Assembly (NCBI RefSeq): GCF_900167135.1
Contig: NZ_FUWZ01000002.1
Coordinates: 1,080,651-1,144,650, forward strand
From: Chitinophaga eiseniae
GTDB lineage: Bacteria > Bacteroidota > Bacteroidia > Chitinophagales > Chitinophagaceae
Reading direction: 5' to 3'
DNA length: 64,000 nt
Shown here: piece by piece, positions 8,095-16,511 of the stretch
How the letters are laid out: each line of letters begins with the position of its first letter
Numbering within the stretch: position 1 is the stretch's first letter
The notes under the pieces: model-generated
Told to the model about the DNA's origin: nothing
The model's input: only the letters and a program-made list of their open reading frames with translations
Databases searched by the model: none
Program-made: the position numbers and the translations under genes

Positions 8095-8868
8095 ATGAAG
8101 ATCCAACAACTGAAGGACTTCCTGAATGCGAAAGCGGCAACCTATAATCACCCGGATTTCATTGCAAATGACCCCATTTGCATCCCGCACCGCTTCAGCG
8201 AACTGCAGGACATAGAAATAGCCGGCTTCTTTGCCGCCATACTGGCCTGGGGCAACCGCACCAGCATCATCAACAAATGCACGGAACTGATGCGGCATAT
8301 GGACAACGCGCCCTATGACTACATCCGCAACCATGACCCGCGCGACCGCATGAAGCTGATGACCTTCTGCCACCGGACCTTCAACGGAGTTGACCTCCTG
8401 TATTTCGTGGAATTCCTCCAGCATTACTATACCAACATCACCTCCCTCGAATTCGCCTTCAGCGGACACCTCAGCCCACAGGATGAAAATGTTGAAAAAG
8501 CCCTTATCGGCTTCCATAAAATGTTTTTCTCCCTCGAGCATCCCGCCCGTACAGAAAAACATATCTCTTCCCCCGCCAAACATTCCGCATGCAAACGATT
8601 GAACATGTATTTGCGCTGGATGGTGCGAAAAGATGAAAATGGCGTGGATTTTGGGCTGTGGCAACATATTTCACCATCACAACTGGTATGCCCCATGGAT
8701 GTTCACGTAAGCCGCGTGGCCACCAGGCTGGGACTGATATCAGACGGGAAGTCAGACTGGAAAACAGCCGTAGCGCTCACCCATGAGCTCAAAAAACTGG
8801 ACCCGGAAGACCCGGCCAAATACGACTTCGCCCTCTTTGGACTAGGTGTGATCGAAAAGTATGTTTGA
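8095..8868 (+). CDS. TIGR02757 (DUF2400) family protein
   Basis: 257 residues. The motifs DPICIPHRFSELQDIEIAGF, AILAWGNRTSIINKC and the C-terminal DVHVSRVATRLGL / PAKYDFALFGLGV segments define the TIGR02757 family, which resembles HhH-type DNA glycosylase domains but has no established function. The family is usually 250-260 residues, so this copy is full length. The start is ATG at 8095, 43 bp after the hairpin. The next gene starts 18 bp downstream, so the two are probably cotranscribed. Confidence 0.85.
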   Translation: MKIQQLKDFLNAKAATYNHPDFIANDPICIPHRFSELQDIEIAGFFAAILAWGNRTSIINKCTELMRHMDNAPYDYIRNHDPRDRMKLMTFCHRTFNGVDLLYFVEFLQHYYTNITSLEFAFSGHLSPQDENVEKALIGFHKMFFSLEHPARTEKHISSPAKHSACKRLNMYLRWMVRKDENGVDFGLWQHISPSQLVCPMDVHVSRVATRLGLISDGKSDWKTAVALTHELKKLDPEDPAKYDFALFGLGVIEKYV

Positions 8869-8886
8869 TTAAAATAAATTACAGTA

Positions 8887-9828
8887 ATGAAAAAATTATT
8901 GGGCGCCATTGCTACTTTCCTGACATTGTCCTTCACCTCACAGGCGCAGGACTATATGTCCATCAACTACAGCTTCAACAAAGGAGAACAGTTTGAACTG
9001 GAACAGAAAAGCCGTACAGAGACCTATACCACCATTAATGAAGCACAGCAAAGGGTTACCCGCGACTACAACAATATCATCACCATCGATATCACCGATG
9101 TAATACCCGGCAAAGCCACACTGACGTTCCGGTATAAAGAACTGCGATTCAATTTCAACGCTAAAAACCAGAACATCTTCGTGGATGCCAAAGTGAGCAA
9201 ACCGGATGAACCTTTTCAGGCTGGCCTGCAGAAACTGCTGAACCAGCCCTTCACCGTGGAGCTGCAAAGCACCGGCGTTATCACAAAGATCGACGGCCTC
9301 GACAACCTGCTGGACAACGCTACCGCCGCTTTCAGTACCCTGAAAAAAGACGAGCAGGAAGCCTATAAAAAACTGATGAAAGACCAGTTTGGTAGCGATG
9401 CCTTCCGCGCCTGGCTGGAACAGCTGCTGATCATGTACCCGGCTCATGGCATCAAAACCGGCACCCAATGGGAAGAAAGCGTTCCTCTTCGTGGCGGCCT
9501 CATTGGCAGGATAGATCTCTACTGGAACCTCCAGACCTGGGACACGCAGACCGCTAAAATCGGCGGCACCTCCAAAATAAATACCGACAAGGTACAAACC
9601 CTCACCCTCGAAGACGATATTAAGGCCACCGCCGAAATCAGCGGCACCACTTCGTCCAATTACCTGGTGATGCGCAGCAGCGGCATGCCCAGCATCTGCG
9701 TTCAGAATACCGAAATGAACGGTAACTACACCTATAAAGTAAATAAGGCCAAAGGCATTAAACGCGACCTGAAAGTGCCGGTGAAAGTTGTCACCAACGC
9801 GTCCTACAAAATTAAACAGATGAAATAA
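8887..9828 (+). CDS. DUF6263-like secreted protein
   Basis: 313 residues with a signal peptide (MKKLLGAIATFLTLSFTSQAQ). The mature protein is rich in beta-strand patterns, and its GEQFELEQKSRTETYTT opening, TLTFRYKELRF segment and STGVITKIDGLDN segment resemble secreted Bacteroidota proteins grouped as DUF6263. No catalytic motif is visible and the function is unknown. The stop codon overlaps the start of the next gene (TAATG at 9826-9830), so the two are translationally coupled. Confidence 0.65.
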   Translation: MKKLLGAIATFLTLSFTSQAQDYMSINYSFNKGEQFELEQKSRTETYTTINEAQQRVTRDYNNIITIDITDVIPGKATLTFRYKELRFNFNAKNQNIFVDAKVSKPDEPFQAGLQKLLNQPFTVELQSTGVITKIDGLDNLLDNATAAFSTLKKDEQEAYKKLMKDQFGSDAFRAWLEQLLIMYPAHGIKTGTQWEESVPLRGGLIGRIDLYWNLQTWDTQTAKIGGTSKINTDKVQTLTLEDDIKATAEISGTTSSNYLVMRSSGMPSICVQNTEMNGNYTYKVNKAKGIKRDLKVPVKVVTNASYKIKQMK

Positions 9829-10175
9829 TGAACAGCTTTCCTGTACCGTATCTCCAGGAGACAGCCAATTGGACGCAACAGACGTTTGATGTCAGCGTGC
9901 CCCCGGGCAATATCAGTTACGCTCAACTGGAGGAAATACTGGGCAGAAGACTGGAATATCTCATCAGTACCGATCTGCAACAGTTTATCTTTCTCCTCTA
10001 CCGGATTGATGTATCAGAGAAAAAAGTGAGACAGATACTGGCGTATGCCGCCCGGCAAGGCACTGATCCCTACCGGCCCATCGCGGCGCTGATCATCGAA
10101 CGACAGCTGCAGAAAATAGCTTCCCGTGAAGCGTTCCGGCAAGACGACCTGCCGGACGATGAAGAAAGATGGTGA
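9828..10175 (+). CDS. Hypothetical cytosolic protein, 115 residues
   Basis: No signal peptide or membrane segment. It is predicted to be mostly helical (LEEILGRRLEYLISTDLQQF, VSEKKVRQILAYAARQG) with an acidic C-terminus. The overlap TAATG with the preceding secreted-protein gene and the usual Bacteroidota codon pattern argue that it is real. I do not recognise the family. Confidence 0.65.
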   Translation: MNSFPVPYLQETANWTQQTFDVSVPPGNISYAQLEEILGRRLEYLISTDLQQFIFLLYRIDVSEKKVRQILAYAARQGTDPYRPIAALIIERQLQKIASREAFRQDDLPDDEERW

Positions 10176-10185
10176 TTCATTTACG

Positions 10186-10309
10186 GATTTTTTGATTTAC
10201 GATTTTTTGATTTCTGCAATAAAAAGAGAAGACCGAAGCGGTTGTCAACTCGCTTCGGTCTTCTCCTTTTGTAAATCTATAAAATCAAAAAATCGTAAAT
10301 CAAAAAATC
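10186..10309. repeat. Stop-to-stop inverted repeat with GATTTTTTGATTTAC arms
   Basis: The left arm (10186-10213) and right arm (10282-10309) are perfect 28-nt inverted repeats, each containing two GATTTTTTGATTT units. They enclose a 15-bp hairpin (GAGAAGACCGAAGCG, 10226-10240 with 10251-10265). The arms begin 10 nt after the stop codon at 10175 and end 6 nt before the convergent gene. The same arm recurs at 56148-56175. The core should act as a bidirectional terminator. Confidence 0.85.
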
Positions 10310-10315
10310 TCTACA

Positions 10316-10972
10316 TTAAAACATAAGCTCTTTTACTTTCTCTTTGTCTTCCTTCTCCTTGTCCAGATCAAAGAAAGTTCCGAATACCCGGTCCCAGAAA
10401 GCTGAGCTTACCCCAAAACCTTTGTCTTCGCTCTTATAATGATGCAGGTGGTGATTACGCCACAGCGGCTTCATAAACCTGAAAGGCGGGTTCCAGGCAT
10501 GGATAGCATAGTGCATGCTGCCATAAATCAGATAGCCCAGCAGAAAACCGGGGAAAAACATGAAAGTGTACTGCCGCAGAAAAATGTATTGGCTGCCGAA
10601 GATCACAGAAGCCAGGATCAGGCTTGGCACCGGCGGCATAAACAAACGCTGTTTGTCTCTCGGATATTCGTGGTGGTTACCGTGCATCACGTAAATAAAG
10701 CGCTGCACTCTCGGGCTGTCGCTGGCAAAGTGGAAAATAAACCGGTGCATGATATACTCGAAGAACGACCAGAATAACATGGCGCCTACGAATATTGATA
10801 TCACCGTGCTCACTTCAAAGCCTAAGGTGTCATGACTATAATAAAGCATATAGCCAATAATGGGCAAATACATTCCCCAGATCACCAGGGGATGCGTCTT
10901 GGTCAGCATCTCGAGGTACTGGCTTTCAAATAATCTTGCCTGTCCTTTGTTCTTAATCTTTTCAAATTTCAT
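10316..10972 (-). CDS. Sterol desaturase/fatty acid hydroxylase family membrane protein
   Basis: 218 residues with four to five membrane segments and the eight-histidine di-iron signature: HRFIFHFA, HGNHHEYP, HYAIH, and NHHLHHYKSEDKGFGVSS. This matches the fatty acid 2-hydroxylase branch (FA2H/Scs7-like), which hydroxylates acyl chains of sphingolipids. Sphingolipids and 2-hydroxy acyl chains occur in Bacteroidota, so that is the likely role, as inference. Single gene, ATG start, convergent with the 115-residue ORF. Confidence 0.85.
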   Translation of the reverse strand: MKFEKIKNKGQARLFESQYLEMLTKTHPLVIWGMYLPIIGYMLYYSHDTLGFEVSTVISIFVGAMLFWSFFEYIMHRFIFHFASDSPRVQRFIYVMHGNHHEYPRDKQRLFMPPVPSLILASVIFGSQYIFLRQYTFMFFPGFLLGYLIYGSMHYAIHAWNPPFRFMKPLWRNHHLHHYKSEDKGFGVSSAFWDRVFGTFFDLDKEKEDKEKVKELMF

Positions 10973-11149
10973 GAATCCCAGTTTTAACGCGCAACAGTCA
11001 CGGGAAAATGAATAAAACCCCTCTTATTTTACCCCGGCAGGTAGCCATGCCTATCTGCCGATTTCAGGCACAAAAATACAATCTTCACCTTAATTGGGAT
11101 CTTTTTAGTTTTTAATTTATCCGTCAATATTGATGACCTCCAGTCTCCG

Positions 11150-12397
11150 CTACCGCCTGTAGTCGATCCGGAATGCCTTCAGGTCCGGCTGGTAAACCCG
11201 TTGCCGTTGCAGCTCATACTGATAAATAATATTGCCGGCATCCCGGAAAAAGGGATACCCTTCAGTTTCATATTCATATTTATCATCATTTAAAATACCG
11301 TCGCGGTTCACATACACCGTTCCGGTGAGCATAAACTCGATATTATGCTCAAAATCAACGATGTAAGCAGCATCCGTCAGGAAGCCGTAAGACCAGCCGG
11401 TTTTATTAAAGACCCGCATATGAGATGGCACATGGTGTCCGGTACCCTTAAAAAGGAAAAACTTCGTATAGCTGTCGAAGTATTCGGTAGTGTCATAAAC
11501 GGGATCTGCGCTTTCAGAAGGGTATTCAGACATATACCGGTACAGGAACCGGTAATCCTGCGGGGCTAATTGGAAACGCTGCGCCGCCGGTACCGACTGC
11601 GGGAAGATCACCGATTGCAGCATCTGTTGCAGTTGCTGCAGCGGCAGGTTATTATGCTTCGTGAAATCCATCGGCTCAGATACCAGGTGCTCATTTTTGT
11701 CCATGTAGCCCGCGCCTATCCGGATGTTTCTGCTATAGTCGTAAGACAGCCGGCTGACGGCCGGCGGCTGACTGTACAGCGTCTTACCGTTTTTCACAAA
11801 CCGGATGGCGCCGGTACGCCTGTTTTCTTCTTCAGACAACGGCATAAACCGCCGCACAATACGCACATCCTTATAACCTTTTTTCCACAGCCTTTCATGA
11901 ATGGACTGCTGACCCACGAATTCGTACAAACGGTTATAGGCATCATTGTCGCTGATCAGGAAAATCCGTTTGATATAATGGTTGATCGATGGCAGCCCGT
12001 TTTTGGCCGTACTGTCCGTATGCACGGTTAATTGCCCGCTTCCGCTGCTGTCGGTCAGCATAGTGGTATTGCCATCCAGTCCGCGGACTTTGAGCGCCCT
12101 CATTTTCTCCAGCGCCAGCAGGGCGATGGGCAGCTTCACTGTACTGGCCGGGTTAAAATACTGGTCCGCGTCCACATGAAGATAGTAATGTGTGAAATGT
12201 GGCTGGTTATTGGCATCCCGGTCAATCTGGGTATAAATCAGCTGATACCGGAAAGAGTCAGGGTGTTGCAGCATATGTCGCAACAGCGGGGTAGCCTCGC
12301 GGTCGAACATGTTTTTCAGCAGGGTATCTGTACGGGGCTGTGCCTGTACCAGCGACAGGCTGCCGCAAAGCAACAACAGCAAACAGTGACGCATCAT
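11150..12397 (-). CDS. Class A beta-lactamase-like serine hydrolase, secreted
   Basis: 415 residues with a signal peptide (MMRHCLLLLLCGSLSLVQAQ). The serine beta-lactamase/PBP triad is visible: S85-T-V-K88 in FNPASTVKLP, S148-D-N in LISDNDAYNR, and K-T-G in NKTGWSYG. An omega-loop Glu-x-x-x-Asn of true class A enzymes is not obvious, and the protein is about 120 residues longer than TEM/CfxA enzymes. A periplasmic carboxypeptidase- or esterase-like hydrolase is therefore more likely than a resistance enzyme. The next gene upstream is 38 bp away on the same strand; probably one transcript. Confidence 0.78.
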   Translation of the reverse strand: MMRHCLLLLLCGSLSLVQAQPRTDTLLKNMFDREATPLLRHMLQHPDSFRYQLIYTQIDRDANNQPHFTHYYLHVDADQYFNPASTVKLPIALLALEKMRALKVRGLDGNTTMLTDSSGSGQLTVHTDSTAKNGLPSINHYIKRIFLISDNDAYNRLYEFVGQQSIHERLWKKGYKDVRIVRRFMPLSEEENRRTGAIRFVKNGKTLYSQPPAVSRLSYDYSRNIRIGAGYMDKNEHLVSEPMDFTKHNNLPLQQLQQMLQSVIFPQSVPAAQRFQLAPQDYRFLYRYMSEYPSESADPVYDTTEYFDSYTKFFLFKGTGHHVPSHMRVFNKTGWSYGFLTDAAYIVDFEHNIEFMLTGTVYVNRDGILNDDKYEYETEGYPFFRDAGNIIYQYELQRQRVYQPDLKAFRIDYRR

Positions 12398-12435
12398 AGA
12401 GCAGCGATAGTGGTTCTGACTACCAAAATATAAAA

Positions 12436-13566
12436 TTATCGGCTGGCAGTTAAGCGCTTCCTGATGTTTTCGTTAAAATTAGCCGGCGTAAGCCCGAAAT
12501 GCATCCGGAGCAATTGTTCCAGTCCTGCATCGTTATTCCCGGCCATCAGCATCTTCAGCGCCTTCGGGACCCCGTGCCGGCGTATCACCTCCTCCAGCAA
12601 TAAAGCATTGATCGTATACTTCAGGTTGATATCTCCCACGCTGACATTGTTTTTAAAAACCTGGTACAGGTCTTCCGCCGAATGGTCGGCAGCATATTTC
12701 TTCAGTACACCCAGACAGGTGGCATAAGATTCGCCCCAGCCACCGTCGGCATAATACGCCAGTCCTTCCTCCATGGCCCTGTTCCTTGGCTGGGAAAGAA
12801 ATTTATCACAGTAGAAGTGGATAAGGTCATGTCCATACCAGGGACTACCCACCCCGCTCATAAAGATATTATTTTCCGTGTCTGCATCTCCCCGCTGCAG
12901 GTGGCTGGTGGTAGCATTATAATCCACTCCTTTCACCCGTAGCAGCTCCAGCGCATCGCTGCAATGGTAATAGTGCAGCTTTACCGGCTTTACGCCAAAC
13001 CAGCCGGCCACCTCGGTGTTAAAACGATCGAAGCGCCGCGCCGCATTCATATCCAGCGTATAGGGATACAGGTAATGAATATTACCTACCTGCTGCTGCT
13101 TCCAGTCTTTGACCACATAGTCGCGGACCGGGTAAAAAACAAAGCGGTCCTGCCTGTCCCTGGCGATAACATTGTATATCATGCGAACCACCGGCTGATC
13201 GCCGGCCATCCCTACGAAACCCAGTTTAACCAGGTATTCCCCTTCCGCCCTGAGCTTTATTACATTCTGCAGTTGCGCCTTGTAGAAATTGGTGTCCCTG
13301 CTTTGGGCGCTGTTCTCCACTTTTACTATTTCTTCGAAGCCCATCCTGTCGCCCCTGAGGTACGCCGTGTCCATGTAAACGGAGGGCTGACCGGGATGGT
13401 CTTTATCTTTCAGAAATCCGTCCAGGCTTACCAGGAGCCTTGTTTTCAGGAGGCTGTCGGCCGGTAGCCTGGCCAATGGGGAGATGGTATAACGGGAAGA
13501 TGACTGCGCTGTGGTTGCCAACGGCAGCACAAACAGCAGGCAAAGGGGCCATAAAAGGGATTTCAT
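12436..13566 (-). CDS. Secreted peptidase-MA-like protein with altered HExxH (HDLIH)
   Basis: 376 residues with a signal peptide ending around ATTAQ. Residues 235-290 look like a gluzincin (peptidase MA-like) core: an YGHDLIHFY helix (His246, His250) followed by EEGLAYYADGG, where the Glu would be the third zinc ligand. The catalytic Glu of HExxH is Asp here. Upstream is a beta-rich domain (residues 30-170), and the C-terminal helices (AAEDLYQVF-like, INALLLEEVIRRHG) also fit MA-family peptidases. It may be a weak or inactive peptidase. Divergent from the FAH-family gene; likely cotranscribed with the serine hydrolase downstream. Confidence 0.6.
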   Translation of the reverse strand: MKSLLWPLCLLFVLPLATTAQSSSRYTISPLARLPADSLLKTRLLVSLDGFLKDKDHPGQPSVYMDTAYLRGDRMGFEEIVKVENSAQSRDTNFYKAQLQNVIKLRAEGEYLVKLGFVGMAGDQPVVRMIYNVIARDRQDRFVFYPVRDYVVKDWKQQQVGNIHYLYPYTLDMNAARRFDRFNTEVAGWFGVKPVKLHYYHCSDALELLRVKGVDYNATTSHLQRGDADTENNIFMSGVGSPWYGHDLIHFYCDKFLSQPRNRAMEEGLAYYADGGWGESYATCLGVLKKYAADHSAEDLYQVFKNNVSVGDINLKYTINALLLEEVIRRHGVPKALKMLMAGNNDAGLEQLLRMHFGLTPANFNENIRKRLTASR

Positions 13567-13654
13567 AACAGGTATTTATCTTCCTAAATTATACAAAAAA
13601 ACCGCAGGAGCATCCTTATATTTGGTCAATCATACAACCAGAACAATACAAATC

Positions 13655-14668
13655 ATGAAACTTGTAAGTTATTTAAGAGAGGAAACAGACCAGCTGGCCA
13701 TCCTTGTCAACGGGCAGTTATACAACACCCAGGAACTGCATCCGGACCTGCCCAATAACATGGGAATGTTCCTGATGATGTGGGAAGACGTGATCGATGT
13801 GGCCCGCCAGGCTGATGCCAGCCTGAAAGCCGGCAAACATCCGGGCACCGCCAAAGGTATCCCGGTGGAGAGCGTACAGTTGCTGTCTCCTGTACCATTC
13901 CCTACTTCCTGCCGCGATGGTTATGCTTTCCGGCAACACGTGGCTGCCGCCCGGAGAAACCGTAAGGTAGAGATGATCCCCGAGTTTGATCAATATCCTA
14001 TCTTTTATTTCACCAATCACAATGCTATCCAGGGCCCCGGCGATATTCACTGTATGCCGGACCATTTCGACAAGCTGGATTTTGAGCTGGAAGCAGCGAT
14101 CGTGATCTGCAAAGCCGGCCGCAATATTACCGCAGCGGAAGCGGATGACTACATCGGGGGTTTTATGATCATGAACGATATGAGCGCCCGTACCCTGCAG
14201 ATGGAAGAGATGAAACTCAACCTGGGACCCGCCAAGGGAAAAGACTTCAGCACCGTGATAGGTCCTATGCTGGTAACGCCGGACGAACTGGAAGAGTTCC
14301 TGGTTGCCGCCAAACCCGGGCATACCGGCAATAACTACAACCTGAAAATGACCTGTAAAGTCAATGGCATACAGGTCAGCGAAGGCAACATGGGCGATAT
14401 GGACTGGACGTTTGCAGAGATCGTGGAACGTTGCGCTTATGGCGTCAACATTATGCCCGGCGATGTGATCGGCAGCGGCACCGTAGGTACCGGCTGTTTC
14501 CTGGAACTGAATGGCACCGGAAAACTCAATGATCCCAATTATACCGAACAATGGCTGCAACCGGGCGATGTGGTGGAAATGGAAATAGAAGGACTGGGCA
14601 CGCTTACCAACACGATCGTTAAAGAGGACACCGACTTCTCTATACTGGCACTTAAGAAAAACGTATAG
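13655..14668 (+). CDS. Fumarylacetoacetate hydrolase family protein
   Basis: 337 residues from ATG at 13655 (MKLVSYLREETDQLAIL). The C-terminal two-thirds carries the FAH fold: DFELEAAIVICKAGRNI with acidic metal ligands, GFMIMNDMSARTLQ, KGKDFSTVIGPMLVTPDEL and GTVGTGCFLELNG. Members hydrolyse C-C bonds of acyl-pyruvate-type compounds; in Bacteroidota this subgroup is linked with aromatic amino acid (homogentisate) breakdown, but substrate assignment here is inference. The flavin reductase gene follows after 2 bp, so they form an operon. A GTG start upstream at 13511 would overlap the divergent gene and is rejected. Confidence 0.87.
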   Translation: MKLVSYLREETDQLAILVNGQLYNTQELHPDLPNNMGMFLMMWEDVIDVARQADASLKAGKHPGTAKGIPVESVQLLSPVPFPTSCRDGYAFRQHVAAARRNRKVEMIPEFDQYPIFYFTNHNAIQGPGDIHCMPDHFDKLDFELEAAIVICKAGRNITAAEADDYIGGFMIMNDMSARTLQMEEMKLNLGPAKGKDFSTVIGPMLVTPDELEEFLVAAKPGHTGNNYNLKMTCKVNGIQVSEGNMGDMDWTFAEIVERCAYGVNIMPGDVIGSGTVGTGCFLELNGTGKLNDPNYTEQWLQPGDVVEMEIEGLGTLTNTIVKEDTDFSILALKKNV

Positions 14669-14670
14669 GC

Positions 14671-15549
14671 ATGAAGGTAGTTCCGTCCGAAATTAAGACC
14701 AGCGAGCTGCAGGCTTATCTGCAGGGCGCCATAGCTCCACGTCCTATTTGTTTTGCCAGCACCATCAATGCGGATGGGCAGCCGAATTTATCGCCTTTCA
14801 GCTTCTTCAATATATTCGGTACCAATCCGCCAACGCTGATATTTTCACCATCCAGGCGCGTGCGTGACAACACCACCAAACACACGCTGGAAAATGTGTA
14901 CACTACCCGCGAGGTGGTGATCAACGTGGTTACCTACAACATGGTTCAGCAAACATCACTGGCCAGCTGCGAATATCCCCCGGGCGTAGACGAATTCGTG
15001 AAGGCCGGCTTTACACCGGTGCCTTCAGAAAAAATAAAACCGCTTCGCGTAAAGGAAAGCCCGGTACAGATGGAATGCGTGGTGAAACAGATCATCGAAA
15101 CCGGCAACCAGGGCGGCGCCGGCAACCTCGTGATCTGCGAACCGGTACTGATCCATATCAATGATGACATTTTCGATGCCAAAGGCCGGATAGACCCGCA
15201 AAAGATCGATCTGGTAGCCCGCATGGGCGGCGACTACTATTGCCGCGCCTCCGGTGATGCCGTCTTTGAAGTGCCCAAACCCAACACACAACTCGGCATA
15301 GGCGTAGATGCGTTACCGTTATCCATACGCAACAGCACGATCCTTAGTGGTAATGACCTGGGCAAACTCGGCAACGTACATGAAATGCCTTTTGTAGATC
15401 CGACATTTGAAGATCATCACCTGAAAAACATCATCCAGTATTACAGTCTTACACCGGATGAGATGGAGCGCGAGCTGCATCACTATGCTAAGCAGCTGCT
15501 GGAGGCGAACAAGGTAGGAGAGGCCTGGCAGGTATTGCTCAGCGCGTAG
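14671..15549 (+). CDS. Flavin reductase family protein (FMN-binding split barrel)
   Basis: 292 residues. The N-terminal FMN-binding split barrel shows IAPRPICFASTINADGQPNLSPFSFFN, and FSPSRRVRDNTTKHT is typical of the DIM6/flavoredoxin group. A C-terminal helical extension of about 80 residues (SLTPDEMERELHHYAKQLLEA) is common to the Bacteroidota version. It is separated by only 2 bp from the FAH-family gene, suggesting the pair acts together in an aromatic-acid pathway. The stop codon TAG lies inside the start of a long inverted repeat. Confidence 0.87.
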   Translation: MKVVPSEIKTSELQAYLQGAIAPRPICFASTINADGQPNLSPFSFFNIFGTNPPTLIFSPSRRVRDNTTKHTLENVYTTREVVINVVTYNMVQQTSLASCEYPPGVDEFVKAGFTPVPSEKIKPLRVKESPVQMECVVKQIIETGNQGGAGNLVICEPVLIHINDDIFDAKGRIDPQKIDLVARMGGDYYCRASGDAVFEVPKPNTQLGIGVDALPLSIRNSTILSGNDLGKLGNVHEMPFVDPTFEDHHLKNIIQYYSLTPDEMERELHHYAKQLLEANKVGEAWQVLLSA

Positions 15550-15711
15550 TTGCCCGCAAAGACGCAAAGCAGCAAAGAACGCAAAGGATATTTAAGCGAG
15601 CAAAGAAAACAAAGGGGCGAAGATCAGATTTGATCTTCGCCCCTTTGTTTTCTTATTTAGTCTTAAAAATCTTTGCGTTCTTTGCTGCTTTGCGTCTTTG
15701 CGGGCAACTAC
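15546..15711. repeat. Perfect 41-bp stop-to-stop inverted repeat with nested 24-bp hairpin
   Basis: The left arm (15546-15586) and right arm (15671-15711) are perfect 41-nt inverted repeats, rich in CGCAAAG/GCAAAGA words. Inside is a second perfect 24-bp stem (15603-15626 with 15631-15654, loop GATT) of typical terminator shape. Each outer arm contains the TAG stop codon of the adjacent convergent gene. Likely a bidirectional terminator plus something more. Confidence 0.9.
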
Positions 15712-16469
15712 AGGACGTTTCCAAACACCTTTTTCAGGATATCAGTCGTTCTGGCGGCGGGATTGGCGCGGATCGCAGCTTCTTCCTTACCGATCTGGTC
15801 GAACAGTGCGTTCACTGCCATCGTGGTCACATAGTCCTGCAGGTTAGGGTTCACTTTATTGAACGTCGTCGGCAGTTTGTTGTATGTAGTCACGATGTCT
15901 GAATAGTAGCGGGTAGCGCTGGTGCTGTCAAGCGAACCTTTCACTACGGGAGAGAAAGCGGCTTTCAGCTGGTCAGTGGTTTTGCTTTTGAAAAATTCGG
16001 TAGCGGAATTATTGCCACCTTTTACCAGGTTGATCGCATCCGTGAGCGTCATTTGTTTGATGGCATTCACAAAGATGGGCGCAGCATATCCTACTGCTTT
16101 TTCCGCGGAGCGGTTGATCTGCAGGATAGCCTGGTCCACCTGTGGGCCTAAACCGATAGCGCGCAGGGTGTTACCGATTTTCACCGCATCAGGAGGCAAT
16201 AACAATTTATACAGTTCATTACCAAAGAAGCCGTCCGTTTTATTGAGGTTGGCAATACCATTGGCAACACCTTTCGCCAGCGCTTCCTTAATGGCAGAAC
16301 CAGCTTCATTTTCGGTGAAGCTGCCACCGCCGCCTTTAGTGGACGTAGCAGTAGTGTTTGTAGTGGTGGAGCTGGAATTTTTGAGCTTTTTCAGTTTGTT
16401 CAGCAATTGTGCCTGACTGGCGTGCATACAGCCAACGCCCAGGAGAACCAACAGTGTTTTTTTCAGCAT
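15708..16469 (-). CDS. DUF4197 domain-containing protein
   Basis: 253 residues: a signal peptide (MLKKTLLVLLGVGCMHASQA), a Ser/Thr/Gly-rich linker, and one DUF4197 domain of about 200 residues (ENEAGSAIKEALAKGVANGI, LLPPDAVKIGNTLRAIG, AKAVGYAAPIF-like, DQIGKEEAAIRANPAARTTDIL). DUF4197 is a helical periplasmic domain of unknown function. A -7 element (TATATTTG, minus strand 16498-16505) sits 28 bp before the ATG. Confidence 0.87.
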   Translation of the reverse strand: MLKKTLLVLLGVGCMHASQAQLLNKLKKLKNSSSTTTNTTATSTKGGGGSFTENEAGSAIKEALAKGVANGIANLNKTDGFFGNELYKLLLPPDAVKIGNTLRAIGLGPQVDQAILQINRSAEKAVGYAAPIFVNAIKQMTLTDAINLVKGGNNSATEFFKSKTTDQLKAAFSPVVKGSLDSTSATRYYSDIVTTYNKLPTTFNKVNPNLQDYVTTMAVNALFDQIGKEEAAIRANPAARTTDILKKVFGNVL

Positions 16470-16497
16470 AATGTTGTGATGATATGTATTAATGTTT

Positions 16498-16505
16498 CAA
16501 ATATA
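16498..16505 (-). promoter_or_regulatory. Predicted -7 element (TATATTTG) for DUF4197 gene
   Basis: TATATTTG on the minus strand, 28 bp upstream of the start codon, matches TAnnTTTG. Confidence 0.5.
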
Positions 16506-16511
16506 TAAAAT

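Noticed and set aside
11150..12397. Beta-lactamase resistance gene
   Set aside because: SxxK, SDN and KTG are present, but the protein is longer than class A enzymes and lacks a clear omega-loop Glu; a generic serine hydrolase is safer.
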